NCBI GenBank assembly: GCA_903840415.1
Contig: CAIMFY010000083.1
Coordinates: forward strand, 53,977-117,976
DNA length: 64,000 nucleotides
Origin: an uncultured Opitutia bacterium
GTDB taxonomy: Bacteria; Verrucomicrobiota; Verrucomicrobiia; Opitutales; Opitutaceae
Reading direction: 5' to 3'
Numbering within the stretch: position 1 is the stretch's first letter; every line of letters starts with the position of its first letter. Made by a program: the position numbers and the translations under genes. Shown piece after piece: positions 27,668 through 36,171 of the stretch. The notes below the pieces were generated by a model. The model ran no database searches and was not told the origin of the DNA. It worked only from the letters and a program-made list of their open reading frames with translations.

Positions 27668-28035
27668 AATTCTCGAAGCTCACGGAACTGGCCGCCACCG
27701 CGGTCGGGGCGGCGCAGCGGCAACTGCCACCGGAAATCCGTCCGCTCGCCCGGGGCGTGCCGGTCCACTATCAGGAGCGGCCAGCCCCCGATGTCCTCGC
27801 CGAAGGCTTTGAGCCTGACATCCTCGGGCTGTTCACCGGCAGCCCGCACGGCGAGGAACTCGCGACCGACCACCCGGCGCCGGCGCAAATCATCCTTTAC
27901 CTCACGAGCCTCTGGGATTTCGCCGAGGAAGACGTGGAAATTTTCCGCGACGAAGTCCGCCTCACCTATCTCCACGAACTCGGCCACTACCTCGGTTGGA
28001 ACGAGGATGAGCTGACGGCCCGCGGTCTGGATTGA
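27664..28035 (+). CDS. Zinicin-like metallopeptidase family protein
   Basis: 123 residues starting with a GTG that overlaps the permease stop (GTGA). The C-terminal zinc motif HELGHYLGWNEDEL is complete (HExxH followed by a distal acidic ligand), and ILYLTSLWDFAEEDVEIFRDEV before it is typical of this small family. The protein is cytoplasmic with no signal. Proteolysis has not been shown for most members. Coupling to an ABC exporter raises the possibility of substrate processing, which is inference only. Confidence 0.85.
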   Translation: MKFSKLTELAATAVGAAQRQLPPEIRPLARGVPVHYQERPAPDVLAEGFEPDILGLFTGSPHGEELATDHPAPAQIILYLTSLWDFAEEDVEIFRDEVRLTYLHELGHYLGWNEDELTARGLD

Positions 28036-28129
28036 GAAATGCCCAACGCCGGAACCACCCGCACTCCGCGCTTTCCAAGTCTGCTGCGCCGTGCATACAC
28101 TGCGCCCAATTTAGCCTTTTCGCACTGTC

Positions 28130-28807
28130 ATGAAGAAACTCCTCGTCCTTTCCCTCCTCGCGCTGTTTGGCGCCGCCATCGTGCGCGCCGAAGTGTCCAA
28201 AGCCGATCTCGTCGACCGCGTCGAGACGTGCGAGGCGATCCTGCAGGAATTTCAGAGCCGGCCCGACACCGCCATCCCCGCCGCCGTGCTGCGGAAAGCG
28301 CGCGCCATTATCATAGTTAACCAGTTCAAAGCCGGCTTCCTGATCGGCGTGAAGGACGGCTACGGTGTTGTCCTCGTTAAGAAGCCGAACGGCCGCTGGA
28401 GCCTCCCGGTCCTGATCAGCGCCGGCGAAGCGAGCCTCGGCTTTCAGGCCGGCGCCACCGCCGTCGAGACGATTTATGTGATCACGGACGACAACACTCC
28501 GCGCCTGCTCTTCAACCACAGCTTCAACGTCGGCGTCGACGCCAAGGCCATCGCCGGCCCGAAGGAGGCCGAGGTCGAACGCAACAACGTCGACATCCTG
28601 CGCACGCCAATGCTCGTCTACACGAAAGTCGCCGGGCTCTACGCTGGCGCGACCGTGAAAGCCGGCCACCTCTCGCGCAACGATTCCGCCAACTGCCTCC
28701 TCTACAACACGCGCTACACGATGCCCGAGTTGCTCTACAGCGACTGGGTCACGCCGATCGCCGAAGTGCAGCCGCTGATGGCGCTGGTGCAACGCATCGC
28801 ACCGTGA
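28130..28807 (+). CDS. Exported SYLF-domain lipid-binding protein
   Basis: 225 residues with a signal peptide (MKKLLVLSLLALFGAAIVRA). The body has the SYLF/Ysc84 pattern: KARAIIIVNQFKAGFLIGVKDGYG, WSLPVLISAGEASLGFQAG and YTKVAGLYAGATVKAGHLS. In other organisms SYLF domains bind phosphoinositides or other anionic lipids, and bacterial members are mostly periplasmic and uncharacterised. It is a single gene between the exporter operon and a VOC protein. Confidence 0.88.
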   Translation: MKKLLVLSLLALFGAAIVRAEVSKADLVDRVETCEAILQEFQSRPDTAIPAAVLRKARAIIIVNQFKAGFLIGVKDGYGVVLVKKPNGRWSLPVLISAGEASLGFQAGATAVETIYVITDDNTPRLLFNHSFNVGVDAKAIAGPKEAEVERNNVDILRTPMLVYTKVAGLYAGATVKAGHLSRNDSANCLLYNTRYTMPELLYSDWVTPIAEVQPLMALVQRIAP

Positions 28808-28920
28808 TGGGCGCGGCTGTCGCCGCGCAGGCGAGCGTCGAGGGTTGAACATCGAGAGTTGGAGTTAACCGTGTTTTCGTTGGCTGACGCTCAACCCACA
28901 GTACTCAACTTTTCCTCCAC

Positions 28921-29322
28921 ATGCTCTCCGGCTTTCATCATGTTTGCGTCAAGACCCGCGATTGGGATCGCACGCTGCGCTTTTACCGCGACACTCTCGG
29001 CTGTACCGTAAAAATCGCCTGGCGCGCCGCGCCCGAGCGAGCCGTGATGCTCGACACCGGCGGCGGCAACTACATCGAAGTCTTCGAAGATCTCTCCTAC
29101 ACGCCGGCGCGCGACGGCGCGATCCTGCACTTGGCGCTGCGCACCGCGAAGCTCGACGAAGTCGCTGACCGCGTCCGCACTTTCGGCGCCACTATCACCA
29201 TGGAGCCGAAGGATATCACCATCGCGACCACCAACGGCGCCGGCGAAATTCCGATTCGGATTTTCTTCTGCACCGGCCCAAACGGCGAAGTGATCGAGTT
29301 TTTTCAGAACACGCTGACGTGA
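28921..29322 (+). CDS. VOC/glyoxalase family protein
   Basis: 133 residues with one repeat pair of the vicinal oxygen chelate fold. FHHVCVKTRDWDRTLRFYRDTLG gives the first metal ligand His, ILHLAL the second, and NGEVIEFFQNT the C-terminal acidic ligand. It could be a lactoylglutathione lyase-like, dioxygenase-like or binding protein. The 113 bases before it carry only short GTTGA/TCAAC repeats and no gene. Confidence 0.85.
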   Translation: MLSGFHHVCVKTRDWDRTLRFYRDTLGCTVKIAWRAAPERAVMLDTGGGNYIEVFEDLSYTPARDGAILHLALRTAKLDEVADRVRTFGATITMEPKDITIATTNGAGEIPIRIFFCTGPNGEVIEFFQNTLT

Positions 29323-29330
29323 GGTAGCGC

Positions 29331-29828
29331 TCAGCCGCGCATTTCGCGCAAGAACGCCACCAGTTCCGCGAGCGCCGCCTCCGCCACGATTTTCTGCGCC
29401 TCGATGCGCGAGGCACCCGGGCACTCGACGCGTCCGTGCCGCATCGTGAATTTTCCGCCGCGCCCGCGCCGCGCCACCGCCCACCACGCAAATGGCAGCG
29501 CGATTTTCAGTTTCGCGTTCGGCTCCGCGTAACCCGTCGTCGCCACCGCGACATCGGCGCCGAAAAGCACGCACGCGCCGCGCGCCATCTGCTCGGCGAT
29601 CGCCGCCGAGACGCAGTCCACCTTCCTCGCCGCCGCACGATCGACGCCGAGTAATTTCACTTTTTCGTCGAGCGAATAAGCCGTCACCCCGCCGAGAAAA
29701 TAGTCCGACGCGCCCGAAACCGAAGCGACGCGCGCCTGCACGTTTCCTGCCGTGAGACTCTCCGCCACCGCGAGCGTGAGCCGCGGCGGACGGAGCAGGA
29801 GTTGTTTGAGTTCCAGCGCGGCAACCAT
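29331..29828 (-). CDS. CinA C-terminal family amidohydrolase
   Basis: 165 residues. LAVAESLTAGNVQARVASVSGASDYFLGG is the conserved core of the CinA C-terminal domain, whose Ser and Lys act in nicotinamide mononucleotide deamidation (PncC activity), recycling pyridine nucleotides. The N-terminal half of long CinA is absent, as in stand-alone PncC. It converges with the VOC gene, with 8 bases between the two stops. Confidence 0.88.
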   Translation of the reverse strand: MVAALELKQLLLRPPRLTLAVAESLTAGNVQARVASVSGASDYFLGGVTAYSLDEKVKLLGVDRAAARKVDCVSAAIAEQMARGACVLFGADVAVATTGYAEPNAKLKIALPFAWWAVARRGRGGKFTMRHGRVECPGASRIEAQKIVAEAALAELVAFLREMRG

Positions 29829-29853
29829 GCGACCACGCTGTGCGGCCCCGACG

Positions 29854-29873
29854 AAAAAGAAAAGCCCGCGCTT
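29854..29873 (-). terminator. Weak possible terminator of the DUF481 gene
   Basis: A short AAGC/GCTT stem with a 4-base loop is followed on the minus strand by a T-rich stretch (TTTTCTTTTT). The stem is only 4 bp, so this is a weak call, but it lies just after the DUF481 gene in the expected place. Confidence 0.35.
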
Positions 29874-29924
29874 GCCACTGCGAGGTCCACCGAAATCCTC
29901 GGCGCCTTCGACGGCGCCCCACGC

Positions 29925-30959
29925 CTACCGCCAGTTCAGCACGAGGCGTGTGAAATAGGCGGTGTCGAGTTTTTCGACGCCTTTGCCGGGCTTGCTGTTG
30001 AAGTCGTTGCTGACACCGATGCGCAGTTTCCAACTCGGGCTGACGAAGGGCATTTCATAAAAACTTTCGTGCATGGCCCGGAAATTGGCGAAATCGTTGA
30101 ACGACGGTACGAAGGTCAGACGATTGATGATGGAGGCATCGGTGAGCTGGAGGCTGTGGCTGAAGCCAAGATCCAAACCGGCGGCATTCACGTCCGTCGT
30201 GAGCGGATTTTTGTAATTTTCATTCCGGAACGAAAAGCCGAGACGGCCGGTGACAGTCTGCTTCGGCGCTTTGATGAAGTCGTAACCAAAGCCGGCGGCG
30301 GCGACATCGTAGAACTGGATGTCCTTGATGCGGTCGAAACCGCCTTCGTCGCGCAGATACCACGAGTTGCTCCCCGAGTAATTCCGCTGGTAGTCGACCC
30401 CGGCCTTGAACTGGTCGGCGGATTTTTGTCCGTCAGTCACCTGACGATCGTAGGCGGAGTAGAAAGCGAGTTTGTCGTGCGGGCCTTCGAGCGTCGCACG
30501 GAAGTGGGCTGCGGTGCCGAGCTGGCTCTTGTTGCCCGACTTGCCGGAAATATCAACCGCCGTCTCGTAGGCCCAATCGCGCTGTAGCGCCACGACAGCC
30601 GGATCTTTGCCGCCGGCGGGCCACGAGGCGGCGACTTTGTCGACCGTCGTTGTAATGGTGCCATCGGCACCGACCACTTGGAGTGAACCAGCCGCCGAGG
30701 AAACCTTGCCGTCGATCCGTGTGCCGCTGGCGAGGCGCACTGCGACCGGCGCATCCGTGGTGATCGCGGTCACCTCGGACTGCTTGATCTTGAGGCTGCC
30801 GGCGAAATCGGTGTCCACCAAGACGGAGCCGCCGTCGATCTTTGTGACGTGGCCGACGATACGGGCACCGTTCTTGGTTTCGACGACGTCGGCGCGGGCC
30901 ACACCATAGGCGGTGAGCACGGCAATGACGGACAGCGTGAGGAGTTTCTGGTGGTTCAT
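29925..30959 (-). CDS. Exported DUF481 outer-membrane-type protein
   Basis: 344 residues from the ATG at 30959, which begins a signal peptide (MNHQKLLTLSVIAVLTAYGVA). The first part has a beta-rich domain (IVGHVTKIDGGSVLVDTD), then from about 140 on a DUF481 beta-barrel pattern with alternating strands (DWAYETAVDISGKSGN, GYDFIKAPKQTVTGRLGFS), ending in Trp-Arg. DUF481 proteins resemble salt-stress-induced outer membrane proteins. The substrate is unknown. An upstream in-frame start would bury the signal and is rejected. Confidence 0.85.
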   Translation of the reverse strand: MNHQKLLTLSVIAVLTAYGVARADVVETKNGARIVGHVTKIDGGSVLVDTDFAGSLKIKQSEVTAITTDAPVAVRLASGTRIDGKVSSAAGSLQVVGADGTITTTVDKVAASWPAGGKDPAVVALQRDWAYETAVDISGKSGNKSQLGTAAHFRATLEGPHDKLAFYSAYDRQVTDGQKSADQFKAGVDYQRNYSGSNSWYLRDEGGFDRIKDIQFYDVAAAGFGYDFIKAPKQTVTGRLGFSFRNENYKNPLTTDVNAAGLDLGFSHSLQLTDASIINRLTFVPSFNDFANFRAMHESFYEMPFVSPSWKLRIGVSNDFNSKPGKGVEKLDTAYFTRLVLNWR

Positions 30960-31090
30960 GGCGATGTGAATGGAGGGCCACGTCGATAGCAGGCGAGAAA
31001 GGCTAGTCAATGGCGCGGCGCACCGGCCCGGTGCGGGTATTACGCAACCAAACCCCCGGCTCGACACGCCGCACCTCGCCTCCTTCGCTC

Positions 31091-32014
31091 ATGCCAATGC
31101 CCGCGCCCGCCCACCGCCCCGCCCTGATCGTCGCCGACCGCTGGCAGGACTATGCGCTGCTCGACGCCGGCGACGGCCTGAAGCAGGAACGCTGGGGCGA
31201 GTTCACCCTCGTGCGCCCCGACCCCCAGATCATCTGGCCGCGGATGGGCGGGGAAAATGCGAAAAAAAACGCGCGCTGGGAAAACTGGGATGGCTTCTAT
31301 CACCGCGCCGAAACCGGCGGCGGCAAATGGGAATTCCGCCGCGCGCTGCCCGATCACTGGAAAATTTCCTACGCGCCGCTCGGCCTGACATTCAAGATTC
31401 ACCCAACCTCGTTCAAGCACACCGGTCTTTTCCCCGAGCAGGCAGTGAACTGGGACTGGTTCTCCGCGAAGATCGCCGCCGCGCGAAAATCGGGGCGCGA
31501 AGTCAATGTCCTGAATCTCTTCGGCTACACCGGCGCCGCGACCATCGCCGCCGCGAAAGCCGGCGCGAATGTCTGCCATGTCGACGCTGCCGAAGGCATG
31601 GTGAAATGGTGCCGCGAAAACGCCGCCCTTAGCGGCCTCGCCGACGCGCCCATCCGCTACATCGCCGACGACTGCCTGAAATTCGCGCGCCGGGAACTCA
31701 AGCGCGGCCGGAAATACGACGCCATCATCATGGACCCGCCGACCTACGGCCGCGGCGCCACCGGCGAAATGTGGAAACTCGAAGATCACCTCTGGGAACT
31801 GCTCACCGAGTGCCGCGCGCTCCTCAGCGAATCGCCGCTCTTCTTTCTCATCAACGCCTACACCGCCCGCCTCTCGCCAACGGTGGTCGCCAATCTCCTC
31901 GCCGAGTTGATGACCGGCCGCCCTGGCACGATCACCGCCGGCGAAGTCGGCCTGCCGATCCAGCGCGACGGAAAAATCCTCCCCTGCGGCATCTATGGCC
32001 GTTGGGAAAACTAA
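31091..32014 (+). CDS. RlmI/RlmK-like class I SAM methyltransferase
   Basis: 307 residues from the ATG at 31091. The SAM site is NLFGYTGAATIAAAKAGA with the acidic VDAAEGMVKWC strand, and the catalytic-like motif is IIMDPPTYGRG, the DPPxYG form of rRNA m5C/m2G methyltransferases related to RlmI and RlmK. A PUA domain is not evident at the N-terminus, so the RNA target is unknown. It is followed after 8 bases by the SIS gene. Confidence 0.85.
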   Translation: MPMPAPAHRPALIVADRWQDYALLDAGDGLKQERWGEFTLVRPDPQIIWPRMGGENAKKNARWENWDGFYHRAETGGGKWEFRRALPDHWKISYAPLGLTFKIHPTSFKHTGLFPEQAVNWDWFSAKIAAARKSGREVNVLNLFGYTGAATIAAAKAGANVCHVDAAEGMVKWCRENAALSGLADAPIRYIADDCLKFARRELKRGRKYDAIIMDPPTYGRGATGEMWKLEDHLWELLTECRALLSESPLFFLINAYTARLSPTVVANLLAELMTGRPGTITAGEVGLPIQRDGKILPCGIYGRWEN

Positions 32015-32022
32015 CCCCTGCC

Positions 32023-32751
32023 ATGCCCTCGCTCCCAGAACAATACCTCGCCCAGGCCAACGCCCTCCTCGCCCGCGCGTGGACTGTCAACATGTCCGTC
32101 ATCGCGCAGCTCGCGCCGATCCTTGGCGCCTCCGTGGCGCGCGGCGAAGTCATCCACACGTTCGGCTCCGGCCACAGCGAAATCATCGCCCGCGAAATCG
32201 TCGGCCGCGCCGGCGGTCTCGTCTGCATCACGAGCATCAACGATCCCACCGCCGGATTCATCGAAAATCTCGTCGGCTACGGCACGAAGCTCGTTGAGCG
32301 CTATGACCGCCAATTCGAATTGCGCGCCGGCGAGGCCGTCATCGTGATTTCCAATTCCGGCAAAAACGCGGCGCCGATCGAGGTCGCGTTGCACGCGAAG
32401 AAGAAGGGCTGCGTCGTCATCGCGCTCACGTCGCTGTCGATGTCCACCACCGCGACGACCGTTCACCCCGGCGGCAAAAATCTCCACGCGATCGCCGACT
32501 TCACGCTCGATAACGGCGGCGTCCCCGGCGACACGATCCTCCAGCTCACCCCCGAGATCGCGACCGGGCCGACGAGCACCTTTATCGGCGCGTCGCTGCT
32601 CAACTGGCTCGTGCTTGCGACGATGGAGTGGCTGAAACAAAACGGCCACGCCCTGCCCGTCCTCCGCAGCCAGAACCTCCCCGGCGCTATCGAGCACAAC
32701 CGCGCCGTCGGCGCGCCCTACCGACACCGCCTGAGCAAGCAGCTCGCGTGA
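32023..32751 (+). CDS. UPF0309-type SIS-domain sugar isomerase
   Basis: 242 residues from the ATG at 32023. The SIS fold is shown by HTFGSGHSEIIAREIVGRAGG and VIVISNSGKNAAPIEVAL, with later conserved HPGGKNLHAIADFTLDNGG. Such proteins act on phosphorylated amino sugars or sense them. The adjacent BadF-type kinase (10 bases downstream) suggests salvage of N-acetylglucosamine or muramic acid units. Confidence 0.88.
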   Translation: MPSLPEQYLAQANALLARAWTVNMSVIAQLAPILGASVARGEVIHTFGSGHSEIIAREIVGRAGGLVCITSINDPTAGFIENLVGYGTKLVERYDRQFELRAGEAVIVISNSGKNAAPIEVALHAKKKGCVVIALTSLSMSTTATTVHPGGKNLHAIADFTLDNGGVPGDTILQLTPEIATGPTSTFIGASLLNWLVLATMEWLKQNGHALPVLRSQNLPGAIEHNRAVGAPYRHRLSKQLA

Positions 32752-32761
32752 ATTTGCTCTC

Positions 32762-33667
32762 ATGAGTTTTCAAATCGGCATCGATGGCGGTGGCACCAAG
32801 ACCGAGTGCATCCTTGTCGATGCGACGGGCGCCATCGTCGGCCGCCAACTGGCGCCCGGTTGCAACCCGAGCGTCGTCGGTCCGGAGCAGGCGCGGCACA
32901 TCGTGACCGACGCGCTCTGCACGCTTCGCGATCAATCCAAAACCCAAAACCCCAAATCGAAAATTTCCGAGACGCGGCTCTTCATGGCGGGTGCCGCCGG
33001 ATTCTGGCAGGAGTTCGCCGCCGCGCTCACCGATTTCGGCCATGTGCGCGCCGCTGCCGATTCGCTGCCCGTCCTCGAACTCGCCACCGACGGCGCACCT
33101 GGGCTCGTGATTCATGCTGGCACCGGCTCGTTCGTCGCCGCGCGCGGACCAGACGGCAAGGTCCACTACGCCGGCGGGATCGGCTGGCGTTTCGGCGATC
33201 CCGGAAGCGGTTACGAACTCGGCCGCCGTGCCGTCGCGCGCGGCCTGCTTGAGCTGCAAGGCTGGCAACCGCGCACGCCTCTCGCCGCCCTCGTCTGCGA
33301 TTACACGCAACTCGGAGACACGGCGGATGCCGCGGCCGTCACGCGTTATTATTATCAGCACGGGGAACCCAATCGCATCATCGCCGCGCTCGCGCCCGCC
33401 GTGCTGCGGCTCGCTGTCGAGGGCGACGCCACCGCCCACGCGCTTGTCACCGAATCTGCCGGCGAACTGGTGGCGTTCGCCGTGCGCGTCGCGACCAATC
33501 TGTTCCCCGGTGTGCCGCTCGACACGTTGCGCGTCGGCTTGAGCGGCGCGCTGCTCACCCATTCCGTCGTCGCCGCCGCGCTCGCCCCGCGAGCGCCCTT
33601 CGCCCTCACCCCGATCACCGCTGCCCCGATCGAAGGTGTGCGCCGGCTGCTCGTCCGCGAACGGTGA
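32762..33667 (+). CDS. BadF/BadG-type N-acetylhexosamine kinase-like protein
   Basis: 301 residues. The ASKHA phosphate motif IGIDGGGTKTECILVD begins the protein, VIHAGTGSFVAA gives the second phosphate loop, and GWRFGDPGSGYELGRRAV is typical of N-acetylglucosamine and N-acetylmuramate kinases. It should phosphorylate an amino sugar for the SIS isomerase. An A/C-rich stretch at 32931-32967 encodes the odd residues DQSKTQNPKSKIS (about 57-69), which look inserted between two conserved parts. The reading frame is kept. Confidence 0.88.
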   Translation: MSFQIGIDGGGTKTECILVDATGAIVGRQLAPGCNPSVVGPEQARHIVTDALCTLRDQSKTQNPKSKISETRLFMAGAAGFWQEFAAALTDFGHVRAAADSLPVLELATDGAPGLVIHAGTGSFVAARGPDGKVHYAGGIGWRFGDPGSGYELGRRAVARGLLELQGWQPRTPLAALVCDYTQLGDTADAAAVTRYYYQHGEPNRIIAALAPAVLRLAVEGDATAHALVTESAGELVAFAVRVATNLFPGVPLDTLRVGLSGALLTHSVVAAALAPRAPFALTPITAAPIEGVRRLLVRER

Positions 33668-33673
33668 GGCAAA

Positions 33674-34555
33674 ATGTCCGCGGCCGCCGCCACGCCAAAT
33701 AGATTGGCCGCGCCCGACTGGCGCGCGCGCCAACAGGCGCACGATGCGCGCGTCCGCCGCTGGACCGATCCGCACCAGGCACGCGCGGCCCGTGGCGAAA
33801 AACATTCGATCCATGATTTTTTCTTTTCGTATTACTCGTTTCGCGTCGCGTGGCTGCGGCGCTGGCACCCGGGCCCCGACGTCGCATTGGCCGGCGACGG
33901 TGCGCGCGAATTTCTCCGCTGGCCCGAATACCGCGAAACCACCGACGGCGTGATGATCGATTGCGCGATGCTCCCCGCACACCGCCGCGAATTTGTCGCG
34001 TGGCTGCGCGATTTGCTCGGCGCGATGCAGGTGCGCCAACCGTTCTTCGGCTGCCACGGGCTGCACGAATGGGCGATGGTTTATCGCCAGACGCCCGACG
34101 AAATCCGCCACAACCAACACCCACTCCGCTTCGCACCCGCCGAACTCACGCGTCTCGTCGAGTCGCTGCCGATCTGCTGCTCGCACTTCGACGCGTTTCG
34201 TTTCTTCACCGCACCCGCCCGTCCGCTGAACAAACTCCAACCCACCCGCGCCGACGCTCCGCACCTCGAGCAACGCGGCTGTCTCCACGCCAACATGGAT
34301 CTCTACAAGTGGGCCTTCAAACTCGCACCCTTCACGCCGAGCGAGGTCACCGCCGACTGCTTCGCTCTTGCGTGGGACATCCGTGAAATCGACATGCGCG
34401 CGAGCCCCTACGATCTCCGCGCGCTCGGCTTCGCGCCCATCGCGATCGAGACGCCGGCCGGCCGCGCCGAGTATGAGGAGCACCAGCGCACCTTCGCTGT
34501 CCGCGGCGAACCGCTCCGCGCCCGGCTGATTGCGCTCTGCGAGCGGTTGCTTTGA
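33674..34555 (+). CDS. Putative 3-methyladenine DNA glycosylase-like protein
   Basis: 293 residues, cytoplasmic. DFFFSYYSFRVAWLRRWHPG near the N-terminus and LHANMDLYKWAFKLAPFTPSEV near the C-terminus match a family commonly annotated as 3-methyladenine DNA glycosylase, but it lacks the helix-hairpin-helix of AlkA-type enzymes and I cannot point to a proven catalytic residue. It begins 6 bases after the kinase gene. I recognise the family only by general pattern, so the repair function should be treated as a label. Confidence 0.55.
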   Translation: MSAAAATPNRLAAPDWRARQQAHDARVRRWTDPHQARAARGEKHSIHDFFFSYYSFRVAWLRRWHPGPDVALAGDGAREFLRWPEYRETTDGVMIDCAMLPAHRREFVAWLRDLLGAMQVRQPFFGCHGLHEWAMVYRQTPDEIRHNQHPLRFAPAELTRLVESLPICCSHFDAFRFFTAPARPLNKLQPTRADAPHLEQRGCLHANMDLYKWAFKLAPFTPSEVTADCFALAWDIREIDMRASPYDLRALGFAPIAIETPAGRAEYEEHQRTFAVRGEPLRARLIALCERLL

Positions 34556-34586
34556 CGCCGCATCCGCGGTCTGTATCTCTCCCACC

Positions 34587-35060
34587 ATGCACTACCGCCA
34601 GCTCCTGTCGGCCATCGCGCAAGCCCACACGTCGGCGGTCGGGCGCGCAGCGGCAGCGATCAATCAGGGGCTCGTCCTCCGCAACTGGCTCGTCGGCGCC
34701 TACGTCGTCGAATTCGAGCAGGGCGGCGAAGACCGCGCGAAGTATGGCGAGAGCCTGATGCCGCGGCACGCCAAAGACCTGACCAAACGAAAGCTCCCCG
34801 GTCTGGGATTGAGCACACTCAAGAACTGCCGGCTGTTCTACCAAACCTATCCGCAGATTAGCCAACCACTGGTTGGCCAATTGGAGGCGCTCTCGATTTC
34901 CTCACCGGTGGTGAGGAAATTACCCTCGCGTGTTCCCGCCACCGCCGGTCTCTCCCAAAAACTTTTCGTCTCCCGCTACCTCGTCGCGCCCCCGAGCGTC
35001 GCGCAGTTGAAGAAATTCGTCGAAGCCGACCGCGCGCGGCTCGTTCGCCACCAATCTTAA
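34587..35060 (+). CDS. YhcG-like DUF1016 protein lacking the PDDEXK nuclease domain
   Basis: 157 residues from the ATG at 34587. Residues 1-95 match the DUF1016 N-terminal domain of YhcG proteins (INQGLVLRNWLVGAYVVEFEQ, AKYGESLMPRHAKDL, NCRLFYQTYP). Residues 122-157 (LSQKLFVSRYLVAPPSVAQL) look like the extreme C-terminus of the same family. The roughly 200-residue PDDEXK nuclease in between is absent, so the protein is about half the normal length. The frame is intact, so it may still bind DNA. It lies 12 bases before the kinase-like unknown. Confidence 0.7.
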   Translation: MHYRQLLSAIAQAHTSAVGRAAAAINQGLVLRNWLVGAYVVEFEQGGEDRAKYGESLMPRHAKDLTKRKLPGLGLSTLKNCRLFYQTYPQISQPLVGQLEALSISSPVVRKLPSRVPATAGLSQKLFVSRYLVAPPSVAQLKKFVEADRARLVRHQS

Positions 35061-35072
35061 CCCGATCACACC

Positions 35073-36158
35073 ATGGACGCGAACGCGCCGCCCGCCCAAG
35101 ATTTTCCGCGCACGGACAAGAAGCCCAGCTTCCCCATTCGCGACGATCTCCGCACCTACCTCCGCCGTTACCGCCGCGAGCGCGATTTGCCGGTGACCTA
35201 CGAGCGCATGCTCGGTTTTCATGAGGCCATCCCGCTGACCGACGAGACCGGCAAGCCCACGCTGTGGGACACCGTCATCTACGATCCCACCGAGATGCGC
35301 ACGCTCAACGAGGATCTGAAGCACATCTATGCGCTCCTCCGCACTGACGGCGACATCTCCGTCTTCAGCCACCTTTTTGTGGACCGGATCGATTTTTGCA
35401 CGTTCGGCAACTCGACGCCATTTCGCGTCCGCATCGTCAACGCCTACAACGACAATCAGGACTATTTCTACATCAAGAAGGCCGACGCATCGCGCGTTTA
35501 CGGCCTCGAGCTTGAGCACCTGCTTTCGCCGAACCGGCTCAACTTCATCACGCACGGCTCCACGCTCGTCGAGGAGCACATCGTCGGCCTGCCCGGCGAC
35601 ATCTTCATCAGCCGCTGGCTCCAGCAAAACGAACTCCGCCCGATCCGCATCGCGAAGGAAGTCGTCAAATTCAACGAACGCTGCTTCGTCCGTCTCCTCG
35701 GCGACATGCGCAGCTACAACTTCGTTGTTCTCCTCACGCCCGATTTTGACGACTGGCAGGTGCGGCTCCGCGCGATGGATTTCGACCAGCAGAGCTATAA
35801 CGGTCGGAAGAATTTTTATCTCCCGCAATTCTTCAAGGAGAACACTCCGCTCGTGAAGTTCTGCATCCGGCACCTGCACCCCGAGACGGCGAACCAATAC
35901 AAACGCGAGGAGCAGGCCATCATCCTCCAGCGCGCTCACCTCGCTTCCGAGCGGCTCGGCCTGCTGTTGCACGACATGACACGCGATCCGATTTCGCCGC
36001 CGGAAAAAATCCACCAGCTGCGCGAGGAACTCGCCGCGCACTACGGCCGCACGGATTACCTCCGCTGCGAGTCGATGGGCGCGCTCATCCGCGAAAACCT
36101 CGAATCCATCCGCCGTGAGAACGGCCGCCCGGTCGTGCCCGGGCTGGTGCCGGAATAA
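35073..36158 (+). CDS. Uncharacterised protein with kinase-like motifs
   Basis: 361 residues, soluble, not assigned to a named family. The central part reads like a protein-kinase/phosphotransferase fold: K135/K136 in a beta strand, ELEH (146-149) as a possible alpha-C glutamate, EEHIVGLPGD (167-176) as a hinge-like segment, D211-MRSY-N216 as a catalytic Asp/Asn pair, and MDFDQ with D236/D238 in place of DFG. The flanks (1-110 and 260-361) are helical and unlike known kinases. It follows the YhcG-like gene by 12 bases. The substrate is unknown. HipA-like or aminoglycoside kinase-like relatives are alternatives. Confidence 0.6.
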   Translation: MDANAPPAQDFPRTDKKPSFPIRDDLRTYLRRYRRERDLPVTYERMLGFHEAIPLTDETGKPTLWDTVIYDPTEMRTLNEDLKHIYALLRTDGDISVFSHLFVDRIDFCTFGNSTPFRVRIVNAYNDNQDYFYIKKADASRVYGLELEHLLSPNRLNFITHGSTLVEEHIVGLPGDIFISRWLQQNELRPIRIAKEVVKFNERCFVRLLGDMRSYNFVVLLTPDFDDWQVRLRAMDFDQQSYNGRKNFYLPQFFKENTPLVKFCIRHLHPETANQYKREEQAIILQRAHLASERLGLLLHDMTRDPISPPEKIHQLREELAAHYGRTDYLRCESMGALIRENLESIRRENGRPVVPGLVPE

Positions 36159-36171
36159 TCTTTGCCACCCC

